Below, piece by piece: positions 58,332-64,000 of a stretch of 64,000 bases of DNA. Below the pieces are notes generated by a model. The model ran no database searches. It saw nothing but the letters and a program-made list of their open reading frames with translations, and was not told where the DNA came from. Source of the DNA: Berberis thunbergii (Eukaryota; Streptophyta; Magnoliopsida; Ranunculales; Berberidaceae); assembly GCA_003290165.1 (NCBI GenBank), contig QNQO01000801.1:372001-436000 (forward strand), read 5' to 3'. Position 1 is the first letter of the stretch. Each line of letters opens with the position of its first letter. The position numbers and the translations under genes are program-made.

Positions 58332-59737
58332 TGATATTCACATAATTATTACATAATATATCCCTTAATTTATACATGTTAGTGTTTCGATTATTATATT
58401 TTCTAGTAATTATTTCCTTTTCATGTCTTTGTAGGAATTTGAGCGTAAACGATGAAATCATATTAAAGCGACAAGTTAAGGAACGACAATTAGTCGATTC
58501 CAAAGGTGGTATACAGCAGTCACAAACCTAATTAACAAACCTAAACCCGAAACCTAGTTCATAACCTAAACCCAATCCATAACCTAAACCCGAAACCTAA
58601 TTCATAACCTAAACCCGAAACATAATTCATAACCTAATCCATAACCTAAACCCAAACCCAATGTCAAGCCCAATCCTACTCTCATTGATGAATCTTCCTC
58701 TCATCTCATCCCTATTCAACTTGGTCATTTTCTATAAATACAAGAGAATAGGGTGAGAAAGGGGGGGGGGAGGAAGAGAAGGGAAAAGAAGAGAATTAGA
58801 AATCAAAACCTCTTCCTCAATGGAGATTTCCTCAAAGGAGCTCCTCTCTCAAAGGTGATTCACAATCACCCTCACCACTCATCCATCTCTCACTCACTCC
58901 ACTCACTCAGCACACAGTCACCTTGCCACCACAGTCACCTCGCCATCGCCACCACCGATCTCCGCAACCGCCACCATCACCACCGTGAAACAGGGGTGTG
59001 TCACGTCCAATTTTCACCCCACCACCACTCTCTGCTCCTCTCCCTTGTCCACCACCTCCGCACGAGTCCCACCACCACAACCTCCGCACGAATCACCGCG
59101 ACAGAGCCACCAACCACGCCGCGAAACAGAGCCGCACCGCGACAGAACCTGTTCCCCTCTTTTCTCGGCCTCTCTTCGTCTCGAGCTCCTTCCTGACTCC
59201 CTCTCTCGCGACCACCGTCACGACCAGACCGAGCATCACCGCCACCACCTCGCGAGACAGAGTTCGCAACCCAAAAACAGGGAGCTCCTGTTCCTCGTTT
59301 TCCTTCTCTGTTTTTGTTGATATTTAACTGTTTCCTCACCCTCTCTCTCTCATTTTCAGGTTCTGGAGACGATTTGAGGTCGAGGACGGTCGTGAGGAGC
59401 GAGAACGAGGCCGCGAACAGCCGCTGTCGCGCTGGAGAAGACGACCAGAGTGAGCGGTTACTGTAGCAGAGGCGGGAGAATGAGTCAAAATCTGTTTTTG
59501 GCTATTTACACCCCTGGTTTTGCTCTGTACCACCACAGAGCATTTGGGGACCATTCCTCGGGATTCGTGCACCACCACCTGCTGATCTGCTGAGTGCCAC
59601 CACATCGAGCTTGTGATAAACTAAATGGGTTGTATAAGTTATTTTGATTTATTTTACTGAATTTTTGTGGGCTTGGACTCACCAATGAATTAGCAAAATT
59701 ATTTAAATCTAAATTATTGAATTTAAAAATTACAGGT
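58332..59737 (+). mobile_element. LTR-like block of the 33.6-43.7 kb family, plus sense, incomplete
   Basis: Starts TGATATTCACATAATTATTA exactly as the LTRs at 35,491 and 43,729 (reverse), and shares 'tttcatgtctttgtaggaat' and 'gagcgtaaacgatgaaatca' with them. It then has the same CCACCA-rich leader-like block, but the LTR end ('gcacttgcggtattacaag', CAATCA) is missing; it stops at 'aaaaattacag'. So it is a truncated or chimeric LTR between two 246 bp repeats. Long frames in the CCACCA block (58,753-59,330) are low-complexity and not convincing as genes. Confidence 0.7.
58545..58660 (+). repeat. Minisatellite with telomere-like CCTAAACCC units
   Basis: 'cctaaacccgaaacctaatt' + 'cataa' recurs with variation about four times, giving seven CCTAAACC(C/G) blocks. 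The complete LTRs have only 'aaacctaacctaaa'-like sequence here, so the array expanded in this copy. Confidence 0.8.
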
Positions 59738-59983
59738 GGTCTGCCCTATCTGTTTATGGTAGTTTATTAACGTAAGCAACGACGCAATTCGTTAAGATGC
59801 AGAAACATAAACAAACACCAAGCAATGTCCAATCGATTTTCACTCAGCATCCAAGCCACTAAAACAATGTGTCTGAAAGAGATACTTACTAACTTGTGAG
59901 CTCGGACACAAGGTCTCCACCGTAGGAGTAGAGAAAAGTGTTATTTGAGAGCTACTCCTCCTAGGTTCAAGCAATTGCTTTCT
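59738..59983. repeat. 246 bp direct repeat, copy 2
   Basis: Second copy of 58,086-58,331, about 97-98% identical by eye. It is followed by 'cccccacaacaccattggtt'. Confidence 0.95.
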
Positions 59984-60693
59984 CCCCCACAACACCATTG
60001 GTTGTCCACTACAAAAAAAAAATTAGCATTTTCAAAGAACAATTTTTTTTTTTTAATTTATGACTTTGATTACTATCTAAATAAATAAACACACAGTCAA
60101 ACAATTACACATGCAAAGATGTTTAATGGTCTTCGGTAAGAAGTCAGAATTTTTTTTATTTTTTATTTTTGTTTGTTTATTTTTTGTTTTTGTTTTTGGT
60201 TTTTTTTTTTTTTTGAAACTGAATAAATCTAACCTAAAACTAACAATCAACCTATGCCTAACTATTACAAGTTGCACTCGACCATTCAAGGCATATAAAA
60301 AAGAAGTTAATAAAGAATAAACTCCCTTCCTCAATAAAAAAAAAAGGTTTTCAAGCAAGTCTTAGGCAATTTCGCAGCTTTATCACCAACTTTTTCAAAT
60401 GAATTTGTTCAACAGGCAACCGACATCAAACAAATCTAAAACAATTATGAAAATTCAGGGAAGTATCAGGAAATTTTCTGTAAAAATTTCACGTTAAAAG
60501 GACAATGTTTGAGCCGTCTGCTGTTGTGTTTGTTTCGCTATATGCTGAAAAATTATCCAAAAAAAACATAAAGATGACAAAAAATAGTAATAATTAAATA
60601 AATAAAAAGGAAAAAATATTAAATAAATTAAAATCTTCTCTATTGTCTCCAAAGTTGTATCTTCAATAATGTCTTCCTTCACCAAGTGATGTG
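59984..60693. other. AT-rich DNA with a CACTA-like start
   Basis: CACTACAAAAAAAAAATTAG at 60,007 resembles a CACTA-type or small foldback terminus, but no partner end is visible. Long poly-T/poly-A runs at 60,148-60,214 and 60,336-60,346. No gene. Confidence 0.4.
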
Positions 60694-60706
60694 CAACAGC
60701 CCCATT
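60694..60706 (-). promoter_or_regulatory. Possible decayed primer-binding site
   Basis: Minus strand 'atggggctgttgc' next to the LTR end; compare TGGCGCCGTTGC (two mismatches). The following bases do not match, so this is weak. Confidence 0.35.
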
Positions 60707-60707
60707 T

Positions 60708-61347
60708 GATTGATGCCAAAAACCGACATTATTGTTGTTGCATGATTTTCGACATCAATGAAAGAAATATAAGTTGTTTCTATTTATTTATTTTTCCTTC
60801 AACCTGCAATATAATTCAACAATGTATAGTGAAAGTAGGGGTTATCGACTACTTCACGTGGATTAGAAGACAATATTTGATTTTCAACTTAAAAAATAAA
60901 GAGAATAGCAAAATAATGTATGGCGAAAATAAGTATTAAACTAAAAGAACAAAGAAAAACAAAGATAAAACTTACTTCTTCAATGGAATTAAATTGTAGT
61001 ACATGCACTTTTCTCCCAAGTAAGAATATAAAGCCAAGAACTACAACTAAAAACTCTGTAAAAAAAAATTATCCCTTATGAACTCTATGTATGGGGCTGT
61101 TATAGGTAAAAAGGGTTTGAGTGAAACAAGGAAACGTGATTTGAGTTAAACAGTGAAACATGGTTGAATGAAACAAGGAATGGTGTTGGAGTTCAATGAG
61201 GAAACATGTCTTGTAGAGATTTTTTTTATGATAAAGTTGGCCATGTGGATGTCCAAATCTTCATATTGATTTTCTCGAAATCCGTAGTTGTTGTTGCTTT
61301 GTGGGCTTAACTTCATGGGTCTTGAGATTGAAATTCTTTAATCCCAC
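60708..61347 (-). repeat. LTR fragment, likely 5' LTR of the Athila element
   Basis: Aligns with 49,361-49,940 from the CAATCA end inward, with small insertions (for example 'gaaatccgtagttgttgttg' near 61,280, absent at 49,905 but with a counterpart at 11,880). It is cut after 'ttctttaatcc' where the CACTA-like end begins; the outer about 170 bases of the LTR are missing. Confidence 0.7.
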
Positions 61348-61560
61348 TACAACAAAAATGAGCATTTATAGCTTTTGAGAATAGCGGTTTTTACACAACC
61401 GCTATAAAATGCTTTTGAAATAGTGTATAAACAATTGTAAACAACTATCAATCCAATTTCATTTGTGCGCTAAGTGAAATGCCATGAACGCGGGAGTTGC
61501 AATTCGCTGGGCGCCAACTATCCCGCTCGAATCGAAAAAAATAAAATAAAAGCAAAACAA
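61348..61560. mobile_element. CACTA-like or foldback terminus
   Basis: CACTACAACAAAAATGAGCA followed by an inverted pair, 'agcatttatagc' and 'gctataaaatgct' around 'aatagcggtttttacacaac'. It interrupts the LTR at 61,347. No opposite end is found before the window stops. Confidence 0.45.
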
Positions 61561-63708
61561 AGAAGAAGGAAGGAAGGAAGAAGAATCCCGCTCAAATCCC
61601 ACTCTCCTTCTCGATTTATATCTCATTCTCCCTCTGCAATCTGCTCTCCCTCTCCGATCGTCCTCCCTCTCCCTCTCCGATCGCTCTCCCTCTCCCTCTC
61701 CGTTCTGCTGTCCCTTTCTGATCGCTCTCCCTCTCCGTTCTGTTTCTCCCTCTCCAACGTGTTCTACTCCTCACCGTACGTGCTCTCGCTCTCCTTTTCA
61801 GGTCGATATGATTGCTTGGTGTTTGAGTTTTGTCCTCTCTGTGGGGTTTGAAATTAGTGGCTCTTGCAGGGTTAGCAACAACAAGGTTAGCTTCTTCTTT
61901 TGATAGATGGGGTTTACTTCTTCTTCTTTTTGGGTTCTTTTTGATGGATTAAGAAAAAAATTATGTTTTTTTTTTATGGATTTCATTCACTGTTTGAAGA
62001 TCTAGGGTTTTTTTTTATGGATTTCATTCACTGTAGTGGAGCTTGAATTTCTTTGTTTATTTTTAAGATATGAAGTGGATCGAATCCTAGTGTTTTACTG
62101 GGTTTTTTTATAGTCATTTGAAGTTCCAATGTATATTGAGGAGTATAACCGAAGCTTTGATTGAAAGAATGACAATTAACTGTTAAAGATGTTTAGCTTT
62201 GTACTCGACTTACTGAAATTTCATCTTTGTTCAGGAATGACAAGAGTACCTCTTTCTTTTGATTGAGGTAACAAAAACTCTTTTGCTCTGATTTCTTTCT
62301 TCTTTTTTGTATGGTTTCTGTGATCGATTTACTAACAAAAATGTTCAGTGGGCTTTAGGAGTTGCACATGTGAAGTGGGTTATTGAGATTCTGACAGAGA
62401 AAAATAGTGGGGATGCATGATTGAAGCTGCTTGTTCTATGATTGGATTTTTGTTCTTCTTCTTCTTCATCAACTTTTTATGTATAGAAACTTGGTCGCAA
62501 AGCATCTTCATTGTTAGTCTATCATTGGTAAGAATTGATTGATTAGCTGGTTTTAGGAATATTTTGAATGGAGGATGGTATACCTATGACACAATGGGTA
62601 ATTCATTGATGCAGGGAGCTATAGTCGGGATGCAACAGATGCAGCTTTAAACGGGTGAGGGATGGTATACCTATGACACAATGGGTAATTCTATTGTTGA
62701 TTGTTTTCACTTGTTCGAGTTTGATTGTTGTGTTATGTGGTGCTTTGTGATCCATTTTTGTCAAATTTCCAAGTGTTCTTCACTTACCACTGGTTTTAGA
62801 TTGAATGGTTTCTGAGTTTTGTGTTGTGTACTTGAATTTGTTTTTGTTAATTCAGGTTGAGTAGGTGTTAGATTTGATCATTCTTTTGAGAGATAAAATA
62901 TGACTGCCTTCATTGAATTGAGTTCAATATTTAATGCTTTTAGAATGAATAGTTTTAAGATTTGATTTCTGAGAATTATGGGAAGCTGGTAAAAGATAAC
63001 TACTTTTCATTGATTGTCTTGTTGGATCTTCCAGTTTTTAATACATTTTAGATCATTGGCCCTGAAGATTGATTGTTGCGTTGTTTGATAATTGAAAACT
63101 CTTGAATTTTTTTTGTTTGATTCCTGTTACATTGTCTGTTATGTATTTTAGGGCCCTAAAATTAATTGTGTTGGATGAGATTCTTCAATTTTGACAGTAC
63201 AATTCTCTGGTTATTTCTTGTAGTCTTAAATGATGGTGACAAAAATGAGTTTCCTTTCGTTGTTTAGCGATGGGCTTTGCAAAAGATTGTGATCAAATAA
63301 ATTGGTTCTGTTTTCATGTCTGAATTAAGGTTGTAATTATATGTTCTTAGGGTCTATTAATTTCAAACTGCTGATTTTTTTCATTCATTTGACATAACAA
63401 ATAAAAATTGTGTTTGTTATGATCTGCAAAATTTTCTTTCAATGAGTCTCGTATAAGTCATAAATGATAGGCGTTGATCTTTCTCTATTCTCTGGGGTTT
63501 ACAAAAACTTACGTGGAAGAGCCTTCTCTGCCGTTGGACCAGTTTAATTTTATTTGAAGAACTGATTAATTTAGTTACCAAACTGCAGAGAATCGTTTGT
63601 ATTCAATTGATTGATAATTTTGTGTTTAAAGATTCTGGACTTGTTTTCATTTGTTGGATTGTTTAATGATCTGTTTGGCTGATAAAATATGAATGAATGT
63701 TTTTGCAG
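61561..63708 (+). other. CT-rich leader and intron-like DNA of a possible gene
   Basis: 61,590-61,780 is a CT-rich tract (ctccctctccgatcg repeats) like a plant 5' UTR; a splice-like 'ccttttcag|gtcg' ends it at 61,800. It is followed by T-rich DNA with several acceptor/donor-like pairs (for example 'ttgatgcag|ggagc' at 62,614) but no long frame. A 32 bp direct duplication (62,573-62,604 and 62,660-62,691) flanks that possible exon. Confidence 0.35.
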
Positions 63709-63952
63709 GAATGGAGATAAACATTGGAATAGCTGTCATCATAAGTGTTGTATTGACCAGTCGAGCCGTCTTTCAGAGGATGAAAAATTATACGGTAAAA
63801 TGTGCCTGGAAACATTTGATTGAGTTTGGGTTATAGATTACTTGATAACCATTTAATATAACTGGCTCTTGCCTGATGTAGAACAGTTATTGATATGTAT
63901 GGATTTTTGCATTTTGCAGATCTATGCAGTTTCTATGACAATCTGTATTGTG
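63709..63952 (+). CDS. Two short exons of a possible membrane-protein gene, partial
   Basis: Exon 1, 63,709-63,794: acceptor 'ttttgcag', ATG at 63,711, 28 codons (MEINIGIAVIISVVLTSRAV...), donor gtaaaa. Exon 2, 63,920-63,952: acceptor 'ttttgcag', 11 codons (IYAVSMTICIV), donor gtaagc. Both junctions are in phase 0 and the frame is kept. The peptide has two strongly hydrophobic runs. T-rich tracts precede both acceptors, as in plant introns. The next exon lies outside the window. I do not recognise the family. It could be a host gene whose upstream region took up the CACTA-like sequence. Confidence 0.35.
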
Positions 63953-64000
63953 GTAAGCTATCTGCTATCTTTTGGGTTTAATAAGAATTAGGAAAAATAA

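Larger units (their letters stand above)
49361..61347 (-). mobile_element. Athila-type element with pol, nested insertions in its leader
   Basis: Minus sense: 3' LTR 49,361-50,136, polypurine tract, a 3' UTR, integrase, RNase H, RT and protease (51,720-55,682), gag (55,845-57,218), a long leader with foreign insertions (57,402-60,690), a decayed primer-site-like stretch (60,694-60,706) and a 5' LTR fragment (60,708-61,347). The two LTR pieces differ at roughly one base in fifteen to twenty by eye. The 5' LTR is cut at 61,347 by a CACTA-like end, so no target duplication can be read. Treating 60,708-61,347 as this element's 5' LTR is an inference. Confidence 0.7.

Noticed and set aside
61474..61851. 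Ser/Leu/Pro-rich plus-strand ORF
   Set aside because: It reads through the CT-rich (ctccctctccg)n tract, which is better explained as a 5' UTR.
1..64000. tRNA, rRNA, organelle insertion, CRISPR array or bacterial-type operon
   Set aside because: I looked for conserved tRNA box motifs, rRNA cores, chloroplast or mitochondrial gene sequence and regular short repeats with spacers, and found none that I could support.

Overview
The window is plant nuclear DNA, probably from a eudicot. It is AT-rich, has no operon-like gene packing, shows U2-type intron borders, and is dominated by Ty3/gypsy LTR retrotransposons of the Tat and Athila types. Small DNA transposons with readable inverted repeats and target-site duplications lie between them. 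I see no rRNA or tRNA gene, no CRISPR array and no clearly intact cellular gene.

Layout. 1-6,314 is a minus-sense Tat/Retand-like element. It keeps a 5' LTR, primer-binding site and gag-protease relics, has lost recognisable RT, RNase H and integrase, carries a tandem array of about 127 bp units, and ends in an antisense (+) ORF. 8,480-13,107 is an eroded plus-sense Athila-like element without pol. 14,522-15,821 is a 1.3 kb Mutator-like element with matching 10 bp flanks. 16,263-18,793 holds a copia-style LTR pair around non-coding, internally repeated DNA. 19,966-22,460 is another copy of the Tat-type antisense ORF, preceded by a TATA box. A CACTA-like end follows at 22,724. 26,480-28,468 is a PIF/Harbinger element with TAA target duplications.

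29,104-33,490 is the only stretch with host-gene homology. It holds an exon of ribosomal protein eS30, a PUB9-like U-box/armadillo E3 ligase pseudogene, and an inverted second copy of that gene's first exon, which is itself split by a 676 bp hAT-like element. 33,565-43,729 is a complete 10.2 kb Athila-like element with target duplication CCGAT, gag and protease but no RT, RNase H or integrase. 43,735-45,538 is the end of a second Tat element, in the opposite sense to the first. 47,821-48,449 is a hAT-like MITE.

49,361-61,347 is an Athila-type element with gag, protease, RT, RNase H and integrase. Its pol frame is broken almost only by in-frame stop codons. Its 5' leader holds nested insertions, including an LTR-like block flanked by a 246 bp direct repeat. 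61,348-64,000 starts with a CACTA-like end and continues into a CT-rich leader and small exon-like segments that may be the start of a gene running off the window.

How the parts relate. The Athila-like elements at 8.5, 33.6 and 49.4 kb share 3' structure. Two of them replace pol with the same unfamiliar C-terminal reading frame, so they look like non-autonomous partners of the pol-bearing type. Three separate Tat-type antisense ORFs occur. The likely nesting order is U-box exon duplication, then hAT insertion and Athila insertion beside it.
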